This document shows, in pieces, positions 35,362 through 43,429 of a stretch of DNA of 64,000 bases (positions are counted from its first letter, which is position 1; every line of letters begins with the position of its first letter). Under the pieces are notes generated by a model, which was not told the origin of the DNA, did no database searches, and saw only the letters and a list, made by a program, of their open reading frames with translations. The translations under genes and the position numbers were made by a program. The stretch is from positions 2,272,041 to 2,336,040 of the forward strand of contig NZ_BPIK01000001.1 in NCBI RefSeq assembly GCF_026004075.1, given 5' to 3'. This DNA comes from Meiothermus sp. (lineage in GTDB: Bacteria > Deinococcota > Deinococci > Deinococcales > Thermaceae).

Positions 35362-38300
35362 GTGCAGTGGAATTCCCTCATAGACCGGGTAGTGGAGGCC
35401 CCCTACTGGCCCGAACCAGTACGGGTGCTGCGGCTTAGCCAGGCCGGGGGCCGCTTTGCCCTGGCGGTAGAAGGGCTCAAAAGCCGCCAGGTCTTCCACC
35501 GGCTGCTGAGCACGGATGAGGTAAGCGGACTGCTGCGCCTGACCCAGGCCGAGGCCGAGCCCTTTGGCGGCGACGGCGAACTGTTCGCTCTGGGCCTCGA
35601 GGCCCGTCGCATCCAGCTCGGCTACCTCTTTGACCCCTTTTTTGCTGTCTCGGCCAGCCGCATTGACCCTCTACCGCACCAGCTCGAGGCCGTCTATGGC
35701 GTGCTTCTGAAAAAGTCGCGGGTGCGCTTTCTGCTAGCCGACGACCCCGGTGCTGGCAAGACCATCATGGCCGGGCTATTGCTCAAGGAACTCCAGTACC
35801 GCGGCCTGCTGGAGCGGGTCTTGATTGTGACCCCGGCCAACCTAACCGACCAGTGGCGACGCGAACTCAAAGAGAAATTCGGCGAAACCTTCGAGGTCAT
35901 GAACCGCAACACCACCACCGCCCTCTACCAGGAAAACCCCTGGCTCAAGCGGCCCAAACTCATCACCAGCCTGGACTTTGCCAAGCGAGAGGAAAACCTA
36001 CGCCTCCTGGAACAGGCCTCCTGGGATATGGTGGTGGTGGACGAGGCCCACAAGCTCTCGGCCACCCGCTACGGGCCCGAGGTCAAAAAATCGCAGCGCT
36101 ACCGCCTGGGCGAGGTGCTTGCCCGCCAAAGCCACCACCTGCTCTTCCTTACCGCCACCCCTCACCAGGGCGACGATGAAAAGTTCCGGCTCCTGCTCGA
36201 CCTGCTGGAGCCCGACCTCTTCGCCCATACCACCTTGCTGGAAGAAGCAGCCCGGGCTGGGGAAAATCCCATCCTGCTACGGCGTCTCAAAGAAGACATG
36301 ACCGACTTTGAGGGTAAGCCCCTCTTCCCACCTCGCTATGTACACAGCCTATCCTTCCGACTCTCGCCCAGCGAGCAGGCACTATATGCCAGGGTTAGTG
36401 CGTACGTGGCCAAACACTTCAAGCGGGCCTGGGAGGAACAGCGGCGCAACGTGGGACTGGCTATGACGGTCTTACAGCGGCGCTTAGCCAGCAGCAGCTA
36501 TGCCATTGCCCAAAGCCTGGAAAACCGGCTCAGGCGTCTTTCCTCGCTGCGGGAGCAGGTGCTCAAGCTCCAGGAAAACCCCTACGGCGACTACACCGAA
36601 GAAGACCTCGAGGAGATGAGCGAAGAAGAGCGTTGGGAGTTGGAAAATAGCCTGTCTGAGCGGTTAACTCTGGCCCGCAACCTCCCCGAACTCGAGGGCG
36701 AACTTGCCGAGTTGGAAGACCTGGCCAAAGAGGCCCGCACCCTGGCCCGGCTGGAAGACGACCGCAAGCTAAAAGAGTTGTTGGCGGTTCTGGAGGGGCT
36801 ACGACAGGAGAAACTGCTCATCTTCACCGAGCACAAGGCCACCCTGGAATTTCTGGTAGGGGTACTCAAAAAGCGCGGCTATGCCGTCACCTCGATTGAC
36901 GGCTCCATGAGGCTGGAAGAACGGGTCTCGCGCGAGCGCGAATTCCGCGACAGCGCCCAGGTGATGGTGGCTACCGAGGCCGCAGGCGAAGGCATTAACC
37001 TGCAATTTTGCGCGGTAATGGTCAACTACGACCTACCCTGGAACCCCACCCGCCTCGAGCAGCGCATGGGCCGTGTGCACCGGTATGGTCAGCGGTTCGA
37101 CGTGCACATCTACAACCTAATCGCCCAGGGCACCCGCGAGGGCGAGGTGCTGCAGGTGGTGCTGGACAAGCTGGAAGTTATGCGGGCGCAGATGGGCTCC
37201 GACCGGGTTTACGATGTGGTTGGCGAGCTGCTTTCCGACGTTAACCTGGAAGCCCTCATCCTGGAACACCTGACCGGCCGCAAATCCCTGGCCCAAATCC
37301 GGGCCATGGTGGAGGCCCGCCTGTCGCCCGAACGGCTGGCCTACCTGCGAGAAGTCACCCTGGAAGCCCTGGCCCAACGCGAACTCGACCTCTCCCGCTT
37401 GCGCGAGGAGCGCGAACGCTCGGAGGAACACCGTTTGCAGCCCGAGTACACCCAGCGGTTCTTTGTGCGGGCCCTCACCCGTCTGGGCGGGGGCGTGGAA
37501 CGACGGAGCGACGGCCTGTTTCGGATCGCAGTGCCATACGACCTGGTTCGTAAGCAGCCGGGGGTACTGGCCCGCGAGTACGGAAAGACCACTTTCGACC
37601 CCAAAGCCCGCCTCGAGGCCGAACTCATCGCCCCCGGCCATCCCCTTTTCGACCTGGTTCTGGAGGAGATGCTCTCCCAGGCCGCACCCGTGCTGCGCCA
37701 GGGGGCTGTTTTCCAGACCGACCAGGGCGCCGAAGGGGTGCTGGGCTACCTGGAGCTGAGCGTGGTAGACGGGTTGGGGCAGACGGTATCCCGCAGGCTT
37801 TACGCCGCACTCGCAGGGGAAGCAGTAGAGCCCGTACCGCCGGAGGTCATCGTAGATGCCGAGCCTGCCCCAGCTACAAAGCCCCTGGCAAGTGGGGCTG
37901 GCGCAGAAGAAAAACTACTCGCCTGGGCTTATGAACATGTGCTGGAAGACTTCTACCGCCAGGTAGCCCAGGCGCGGCAGCGGGAAGTCGCCATTCGGCG
38001 GAAGTACGCCAGCCGAAGCCTGGAGTATTTGATTGACGCGTCGGTAAAGAAACTGACCCAGTACAAACTTAAGTCGGATGAAGGGGAGGCGATGCGTCTG
38101 GCTATATTGCAGGAAGAACGCCGACTGCAGGAGCTCGAGGCCCGCCAGCGCTCCCTCGAGGAAGAACTCCGGCGGGCCGAAACCCTGCACCCTGAACCTG
38201 CCCAGGTCGTGGCGCTGGCCTACCTATACCCCCGCCCCTCTGGAATACCCAGCGAAGACGATCCCGCTACACGCCAGGCCGTGGAGGAGGCCGCCATGCA

Positions 38301-38634
38301 AGTGGCGCTGGCCTACGAGCGCAAGGCAGGCCGCCACCCCCAGGATGTAAGCCGCGAGAACCTGGGCTACGACATTCGCTCCGAGGGCCGTCACATCGAG
38401 GTCAAGGGCCGTGCCGGGGTGGGGCCGGTGGTCCTCACCCCTAACGAGTGGATTGCCTCCAAGCGGCTGGGCGAGCAGTACTGGCTTTACATCGTGACCG
38501 AGGCCCTCACCAGCCCCCGCCTGTACCTCATCCAAAACCCAGCAGCCAAGCTCACCCCAGGGGAAGAGGTGAGCGTGGTGCGGTATGTCCTGGACCTGGC
38601 AGCCTGGCAGCGGGTGGCGCAGCCTTCCGGTTAA
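35362..38634 (+). CDS. SNF2-type helicase with C-terminal DUF3883 domain
   Basis: A 1090-residue superfamily 2 enzyme. Motif I is DDPGAGKT (127-134), motif II DEAH (227-230), motif III ATPHQG; the second RecA fold carries SIDGSMRLEERVSRE, ATEAAGEGINLQFC and RLEQRMGRVHRYGQ (motif VI). A coiled region interrupts the lobes. The C-terminus (about 985-1075) is DUF3883-like, with GYDIRSEGRHIEVKGRAG, an Asp...Glu-x-Lys arrangement seen in PD-(D/E)xK folds. The helicase part resembles DrmD of class 1 DISARM. GTG at 35362 has GAGGA upstream and lies two bases after the DUF499 stop, so the two are co-translated. Nuclease activity of the tail is inference. Confidence 0.86.
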   Translation: MQWNSLIDRVVEAPYWPEPVRVLRLSQAGGRFALAVEGLKSRQVFHRLLSTDEVSGLLRLTQAEAEPFGGDGELFALGLEARRIQLGYLFDPFFAVSASRIDPLPHQLEAVYGVLLKKSRVRFLLADDPGAGKTIMAGLLLKELQYRGLLERVLIVTPANLTDQWRRELKEKFGETFEVMNRNTTTALYQENPWLKRPKLITSLDFAKREENLRLLEQASWDMVVVDEAHKLSATRYGPEVKKSQRYRLGEVLARQSHHLLFLTATPHQGDDEKFRLLLDLLEPDLFAHTTLLEEAARAGENPILLRRLKEDMTDFEGKPLFPPRYVHSLSFRLSPSEQALYARVSAYVAKHFKRAWEEQRRNVGLAMTVLQRRLASSSYAIAQSLENRLRRLSSLREQVLKLQENPYGDYTEEDLEEMSEEERWELENSLSERLTLARNLPELEGELAELEDLAKEARTLARLEDDRKLKELLAVLEGLRQEKLLIFTEHKATLEFLVGVLKKRGYAVTSIDGSMRLEERVSREREFRDSAQVMVATEAAGEGINLQFCAVMVNYDLPWNPTRLEQRMGRVHRYGQRFDVHIYNLIAQGTREGEVLQVVLDKLEVMRAQMGSDRVYDVVGELLSDVNLEALILEHLTGRKSLAQIRAMVEARLSPERLAYLREVTLEALAQRELDLSRLREERERSEEHRLQPEYTQRFFVRALTRLGGGVERRSDGLFRIAVPYDLVRKQPGVLAREYGKTTFDPKARLEAELIAPGHPLFDLVLEEMLSQAAPVLRQGAVFQTDQGAEGVLGYLELSVVDGLGQTVSRRLYAALAGEAVEPVPPEVIVDAEPAPATKPLASGAGAEEKLLAWAYEHVLEDFYRQVAQARQREVAIRRKYASRSLEYLIDASVKKLTQYKLKSDEGEAMRLAILQEERRLQELEARQRSLEEELRRAETLHPEPAQVVALAYLYPRPSGIPSEDDPATRQAVEEAAMQVALAYERKAGRHPQDVSRENLGYDIRSEGRHIEVKGRAGVGPVVLTPNEWIASKRLGEQYWLYIVTEALTSPRLYLIQNPAAKLTPGEEVSVVRYVLDLAAWQRVAQPSG

Positions 38635-38680
38635 GTTTTATTCAAGTGCAATTCTCACAGCTAAACTAAGCTTATCCCCA

Positions 38681-38686
38681 TATCGT
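38681..38686 (+). promoter_or_regulatory. -10 element of the RecQ-PRTase gene, leaderless type
   Basis: TATCGT ends eight bases before the ATG at 38695, in an AT-rich gap of 60 bases after the helicase gene. It suggests independent expression of the RecQ/DprA pair. Confidence 0.4.
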
Positions 38687-38694
38687 TTTTGCGT

Positions 38695-40674
38695 ATGCAA
38701 GAGGAAGCTCTAACACATCTTCTTCAAAACAAGTTTCGTCTTCCATCCTTTCGCCCCGGCCAGCTCGAGGCCATTCAAGCAGCACTGGCCGGGGAGCGGG
38801 TGCTACTAGTTCAACCTACGGGCTGGGGCAAAAGCCTGGTTTACCAGATGATTGCCGCCGTTAAGGGGCTGACCGTGGTCTTCACCCCCTTGCGGGCCCT
38901 TATGCGTGACCAGGTCAAAGAAGCAGATCAGTACGGCCTGCGGGCTCAGACTCTCAACTCCGATCAGGACGAGTCACTGCATACAGCAATCCTGGAGCAA
39001 GCTAAGAAGGGGCAGCTCGATTTGCTTTTCATCTCGCCCGAGCGCATAAAAAACTCTCTCTGGAAAGAATTTTTGCCCGAATTGCCCATCAAAGCTCTGG
39101 TTATAGACGAAGCCCACTGCATCTCTACCTGGGGGCACGACTTCCGCCCAGATTATCGGAGAATTGTTGAGCTTGTTCAGCACTTACCCCCTCAAACACC
39201 CGTTGTAGCCGTCACAGCTACTGCCACAAAAAGGGTCGAGCAGGACATCGAAAGTCAACTGGGTGCGAAAGCAAAGGTGATTCGGGGCAACCTGGTACGC
39301 TCCAATTTCTGGCTGAACGTTATTCCGGTCAGCAGCGAAGCAGAAAAGCTCGCGTGGGTGGACTACTGGGTCAGCACGCTCGAGGGCACCGGTATCGTTT
39401 ACTGCGCCACAAAAGCCATGACTGAAAACGTAGCTAGCTACCTGGGCAATCTTGGGATAAAAACCACCTACTATCACAGCGATCTGAGCCCGGATGAGCG
39501 TCTAGAACGCGAAAGGGGCTTGATGGAGAATGCCTTCAAAGTAATTGCGGCAACCAACTCCTTAGGCATGGGCCTGAACAAACCCGACATTCGCTTCATC
39601 ATCCACACCGAGTTCCCCGGCTCCATGCTGCACTACTATCAAGAGATTGGCCGCGCAGGGCGCGATCAGCAACCCGCTCGTCTGATTCTGCTTTATAACC
39701 CAGAGGATAGAAGCATACAGGAAAGCTTCATTAATGGAAGCAAACCCAGCCCGGATAGCTACCACCAGGTTCTTTCACTGTTGCATAAATCCGCTTTGAG
39801 AGAAAGAGACATTATGCTACAGACCGGGCTCTCGCAAACAGCCGTACGCAATATTATCGCCGATTTGCAGGAGCAAAAGTTAGTGGGGGAGAAAGATCCG
39901 CAAGGCTATTACCGAGCCATTGCCCACGGAACCCCAAGTTTTGATGCTCAAAACGAGCTGCGCCAGCATAAACTGGCCGACCTCGAGGCCATGATTGCGT
40001 ATGTAAACACCCAGACCTGCCGGATGGTGTACCTGTGCAATTATCTGGGCGACCCGGAAACCAAGCCCTGCAGGCAGTGCGATAACTGCCGCCAGGATGC
40101 TTTACCTTCCCTAACCGCCGATTTGGTGCAGCGGGCGAGAGAACATGTAACACACCCCAAGCTTCACCTGAAAGCCCCAGTATTCGAAGATGGCCGAGCC
40201 CTGGACTACTACAAGGACACCCGGGTGGGAGAAGCCGTTCATGCAAGCAAGTACAAAACGCATACCCCATTCCCCGACTGGCTTGTACAAGACTCCTCCA
40301 GGGTGATTTGGAAGTACTGGGCCGACCAGGGGATTTCTGGTGTAGTTGCTGTACCTTCTACCAAAAGCGGGGGCTTGGTGGAAGACTTTGCAAAGCGGCT
40401 GGCTCAAAGTTTGGGGATACCTTTTCTGGATGTGGTTTGCAAGGTAAGGGAAACGGAGCCGCAAAAAAACTTCACCAATCGAACCCAAAAGCGCGAAAAC
40501 CTCAAAGACGCCTTCCTGGGCAGGCCGGGCATCCAGGGAAACCTGCTGGTAGTAGATGATGTGATGGATTCAGGGGTAACCTTAGAGGAGGTGGGCAAGG
40601 CATTGAAGCGGGCAGGAGCTGGCCGGCTCTTTGCCTTCGCACTAGCCAAGACCCGCCACAGTGACGACGTATGA
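38695..40674 (+). CDS. RecQ helicase fused to a phosphoribosyltransferase domain
   Basis: A 659-residue fusion. Residues 1-350 are a RecQ-type helicase: Walker A PTGWGKS (41-47), DEAH (138-141) followed by CISTWGHDFRPDY, and a second lobe with GMGLNKPDIRF and QEIGRAGRDQQ. A winged-helix-like stretch and the RecQ zinc cysteines (CRMVYLCNYLG, then CRQCDNC) follow. The last 180 residues are a ComF-like phosphoribosyltransferase, with the PRPP loop VVDDVMDSGVT at about 619-629. Base composition is more AT-rich than in the flanking helicase gene, suggesting separate acquisition. Its stop overlaps the DprA-like start (ATGA). I know of no standard housekeeping RecQ with such a tail. Confidence 0.85.
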   Translation: MQEEALTHLLQNKFRLPSFRPGQLEAIQAALAGERVLLVQPTGWGKSLVYQMIAAVKGLTVVFTPLRALMRDQVKEADQYGLRAQTLNSDQDESLHTAILEQAKKGQLDLLFISPERIKNSLWKEFLPELPIKALVIDEAHCISTWGHDFRPDYRRIVELVQHLPPQTPVVAVTATATKRVEQDIESQLGAKAKVIRGNLVRSNFWLNVIPVSSEAEKLAWVDYWVSTLEGTGIVYCATKAMTENVASYLGNLGIKTTYYHSDLSPDERLERERGLMENAFKVIAATNSLGMGLNKPDIRFIIHTEFPGSMLHYYQEIGRAGRDQQPARLILLYNPEDRSIQESFINGSKPSPDSYHQVLSLLHKSALRERDIMLQTGLSQTAVRNIIADLQEQKLVGEKDPQGYYRAIAHGTPSFDAQNELRQHKLADLEAMIAYVNTQTCRMVYLCNYLGDPETKPCRQCDNCRQDALPSLTADLVQRAREHVTHPKLHLKAPVFEDGRALDYYKDTRVGEAVHASKYKTHTPFPDWLVQDSSRVIWKYWADQGISGVVAVPSTKSGGLVEDFAKRLAQSLGIPFLDVVCKVRETEPQKNFTNRTQKRENLKDAFLGRPGIQGNLLVVDDVMDSGVTLEEVGKALKRAGAGRLFAFALAKTRHSDDV

Positions 40675-41627
40675 ACCCCCTGTACTGGATGCTTCTGGCG
40701 CACTCAGGCCTCAAGACTGCCGAGAAAATGCAGATTTTGCGGGCAGCGGGTGGAAACCTCGAGGGCTTCGTCGAGGGTGGTCTGCCAGGGCTATCCGGTA
40801 ACACCAGGGCCGTGATGGAAAAAATCCTGGAAGAAGCAGCGGCAACAGGGTTTCTTCTAGAGGAGCTGAAACGTCAGGGAATACGGGTCATACCGGGGGC
40901 GGCCCCCGAGTACCCCGTTCGGCTCAAACAAACCCTACGCCAGAACACGCCATTGGTGCTTTACGTGGCGGGTGAAGTTAGTCTGCTGCAGAGTAAGCGC
41001 TCAATTGCCATCGTGGGCTCGAGGAACGCCAGCCCGGAGGCCCTCGAGCTCACCCGAAGGGCTGGGCGGTATTTCGGGAAGGAAGGCTACGCAGTGGTTA
41101 CCGGCATGGCCCGTGGCGCAGACCTCGAGGCTTTCCACGGGGTCAGGGAGGTAGCTGGGAAGGCCATCGGGGTTTTGCCGTATGGGATTTCAGCCAAGGA
41201 AACTTTCAAGCTTTTGCGAGAGTATCAAGAGGATATTTTCTCGGGGCGGCTGGCCTTGCTTTCGGAATTGCACCCGGACGCACCCTGGAAAGCCCAGTAC
41301 GCCATGATGCGAAACCGCATTGTAGTGGCTCTGTCGGATGCATTATTGGTAGCCCAAACAGGTCTCAAAGAAACTGTAGAACAGGGCAAAAAACGCATGA
41401 GCGGCACCTGGGATGCCGTGGCTCAGGCCAAGCGCCTGGGTCGGCCAGCATTTGTATTCGATCTTCCTATAGAGGGCAACCAAGCCCTTATCGCCCAGGG
41501 CATGGCCCAACCCCTGCCTGCTTTCCCAGGCGACCAAACCTTCATGCAACTGGAAGATACCCTGTCCCCACCAGCAAAGAAATCCCGAGAAACGCCTATC
41601 CAACCGCCCCTTCTGACGCCAGAGTGA
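40671..41627 (+). CDS. DprA/Smf-like protein paired with the RecQ-PRTase
   Basis: A 318-residue protein. Residues 1-65 are a helical, SAM-like N-terminus; then GIRVIPGAAPEYPVRLKQTL and the Rossmann fold with IVGSRNASPEALELTRRAG (about 114-132) and VTGMARGADLEAFHG, the Smf/DprA signature. DprA proteins bind single-stranded DNA and load RecA during transformation, but this copy lies in a defence island, overlaps a PRTase gene by four bases and has a divergent C-terminus. In the ShosTA pair a DprA-like protein neutralises a PRTase-type toxin, so an antitoxin or regulatory role is plausible. That assignment is inference. Confidence 0.82.
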   Translation: MNPLYWMLLAHSGLKTAEKMQILRAAGGNLEGFVEGGLPGLSGNTRAVMEKILEEAAATGFLLEELKRQGIRVIPGAAPEYPVRLKQTLRQNTPLVLYVAGEVSLLQSKRSIAIVGSRNASPEALELTRRAGRYFGKEGYAVVTGMARGADLEAFHGVREVAGKAIGVLPYGISAKETFKLLREYQEDIFSGRLALLSELHPDAPWKAQYAMMRNRIVVALSDALLVAQTGLKETVEQGKKRMSGTWDAVAQAKRLGRPAFVFDLPIEGNQALIAQGMAQPLPAFPGDQTFMQLEDTLSPPAKKSRETPIQPPLLTPE

Positions 41628-41674
41628 TGAGTGAAGCGGCATACCCCTGGGGCCGAATGCTGGCTAGTACAACA

Positions 41675-41680
41675 TAGAAT
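41675..41680 (+). promoter_or_regulatory. -10 element of the AlbA_2 regulator gene, leaderless type
   Basis: TAGAAT ends six bases before the GTG at 41687; the 59-base gap after the DprA-like gene has no ribosome binding site. Confidence 0.5.
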
Positions 41681-41686
41681 AGTCCT

Positions 41687-43384
41687 GTGACGGAAGCCGA
41701 GCTGTTGGCCTTAGTAAACCAAGGGGAATCCCTACACTGCGAGTTCAAACGTGATTCCCCCATCCCCGATGTTGAGCTGGCTGAGGCGGTAGCCTGCCTG
41801 GCCAACACCGAAGGGGGATGGCTTCTGCTGGGGGTGGAGGATGACGGCAGCATCAGCGGGCTCCACCCTAAGCGCTTGCCGGTCAATCCCCACCTTCTGC
41901 AAGCCCTTATCGCCAACAAGACCAGCCCCGGTGTTCAGGTTGAGGTGCACCAGGTGCAAACCCGCGATGGGGTGGTGGTGGCCTTGAGGGTGGCGAGGGC
42001 TCCTCACCTGGTGGCCCTCACCGATGGCCGGGTGCCGCGTCGCTTCATCGTGGGCCGCGGTCAGCCGGAGTGCCGCTTCCTTCAGCCGCACGAGCTGGCT
42101 TCTCGCTTGGCCGAGCTGTACCAGCACGACTACACCGCCCAGGCCCTGCAAAAAGCGACATGGGAGGACCTGAACCCCCTGGAGTTTGAGCGCCTGCGTC
42201 AGACCATCCAGCGCAACCCTCGAGCCGACAAAACCCTGCTCGACCTCCCGGACGAGGAATTGGCGCAGGCCTTGGGCCTGGTGGTCAGCGGCGACGGGCG
42301 ACTCCTGCCCACGGTGGCGGGGGTGCTCCTGCTGGGCAGGGACGAGGCCATCCGCCGACTGGTGCCCACCCACGAGGCCGCTTTCCAGGTGTTGCGCGAA
42401 GACCGGCAGGTGGCCGTCAACGAGTTTTTCCATGAGCCCCTGCTCAAGCTGTTCGAGCGCCTTGAGCAACGTCTGCAGGCTCATAACCCCGAGGAAGAGT
42501 TCTCCTTCGGTCTGTATCGAATCCCAGTGCCCCTCTTTCCCCCGGAGGCTTTCCGCGAGGCGTTGGCCAATGCTCTGGTGCACCGAGACTATGCCCTCTT
42601 GCAGGCGGTTTATGTGCGCCTTGACCCGGACGCCGGGGGCTTGGTCATCAGCAACCCTGGGGGGTTCGTGGAGGGGGTGACCCTGGACAACCTCCTGGTG
42701 GTGGAGCCCAGGCCACGCAACCGCACCCTGGCCGATGCCTTCAAGCGTCTGGGCCTGGTGGAGCGCACCGGACGTGGCATTGACCGCATCTTCCGCGAGG
42801 TGCTGGGTTTGGGTAGGCGCCCACCCGACTATTCTGGAACCACTCGAGACACGGTAAAAGTGGTGCTGCCGGGGGGCAAGGCCGACCTGAACTTTGTCCG
42901 CCTCATCCTTGAGGTCCAAGACCGCCAGAGAAGGGAGCTTGGCTGGCCCCACCTCCTGGTATTGCGCCAGGTAACCAACGAGGGAGAACTCACCGTGGCC
43001 GAGACCGCACGCCTCATTCAGCAGGGCGAGTCAAGAGCCCGAACCCTATTAGAGGAGATGGTAGAGATGGGTCTGTTGGAGGCCAGGGGGGCCAAGAGAG
43101 GACGGGTCTATCACCTGAGCGCGGGGGTGTACAAGCGTCTGGGGAGGCCTTCGGCCTATGTTCATCGCCGTGGTTTCGACGCCCTTCAACAGGAACAGAT
43201 GGTTCTCACCTACCTCAAAAGCCACGGTAGCATCACCCGCGGGGAAGTTGCTGGGCTATGCCATCTGACCCCATCCCAGGCCGAGTATCTGATGCGTAAG
43301 CTGAAAAAAGCTGGGAAAGTGCGCCTGGTGGGCAAAGGTCGTTCAGCCCACTACGAGTATCTCAGCATAAACTCTGAAAGTTGA
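41687..43384 (+). CDS. AlbA_2/Schlafen-like ATP-binding transcriptional regulator
   Basis: A 565-residue protein. Residues about 8-130 are an AlbA_2 (Schlafen-like) domain: ESLHCEFKRDSPIP, then ANTEGGWLLLGVEDDG. A GHKL-type region (HATPase_c_4) follows with REALANALVHRDY and RTGRGIDRIF. The C-terminus has two winged-helix segments (LTVAETARLIQQGESRARTL; ITRGEVAGLCHLTPSQAEYL). Related proteins are often annotated as RecG-like or DNA-binding regulators and are common in defence islands. It starts from a leaderless-type promoter, and an operator-like palindrome lies directly after its stop codon before the methyltransferase gene, so control of the modification enzyme is a reasonable guess. Confidence 0.82.
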   Translation: MTEAELLALVNQGESLHCEFKRDSPIPDVELAEAVACLANTEGGWLLLGVEDDGSISGLHPKRLPVNPHLLQALIANKTSPGVQVEVHQVQTRDGVVVALRVARAPHLVALTDGRVPRRFIVGRGQPECRFLQPHELASRLAELYQHDYTAQALQKATWEDLNPLEFERLRQTIQRNPRADKTLLDLPDEELAQALGLVVSGDGRLLPTVAGVLLLGRDEAIRRLVPTHEAAFQVLREDRQVAVNEFFHEPLLKLFERLEQRLQAHNPEEEFSFGLYRIPVPLFPPEAFREALANALVHRDYALLQAVYVRLDPDAGGLVISNPGGFVEGVTLDNLLVVEPRPRNRTLADAFKRLGLVERTGRGIDRIFREVLGLGRRPPDYSGTTRDTVKVVLPGGKADLNFVRLILEVQDRQRRELGWPHLLVLRQVTNEGELTVAETARLIQQGESRARTLLEEMVEMGLLEARGAKRGRVYHLSAGVYKRLGRPSAYVHRRGFDALQQEQMVLTYLKSHGSITRGEVAGLCHLTPSQAEYLMRKLKKAGKVRLVGKGRSAHYEYLSINSES

Positions 43385-43390
43385 TTTCTT

Positions 43391-43407
43391 AACTCTGAAT
43401 CAGAGTT
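43391..43407 (+). promoter_or_regulatory. operator-like palindrome before the methyltransferase gene
   Basis: AACTCTGAATCAGAGTT is a perfect inverted repeat (8-base arms, one central base). A further half site AACTCTGA lies about 20 bases upstream, at the end of the regulator gene. It could also act as a small hairpin with TTT after it, a weak terminator. The ATG at 43430 and its CAGGAG follow. Confidence 0.5.
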
Positions 43408-43429
43408 TTTGTCGAGTTCAGGAGTTAAT

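Noticed and set aside
40671-41627. Calling this gene the housekeeping dprA of natural transformation
   Set aside because: It overlaps a RecQ-PRTase gene inside a defence island and its C-terminus diverges. Thermaceae are expected to have a separate competence dprA elsewhere, which cannot be seen in this window.
41732-42952. 406-codon minus-strand frame opposite the AlbA_2 gene
   Set aside because: Composition is the mirror of the real gene's GC-rich third positions, and the plus-strand product has clear AlbA_2 and winged-helix features.
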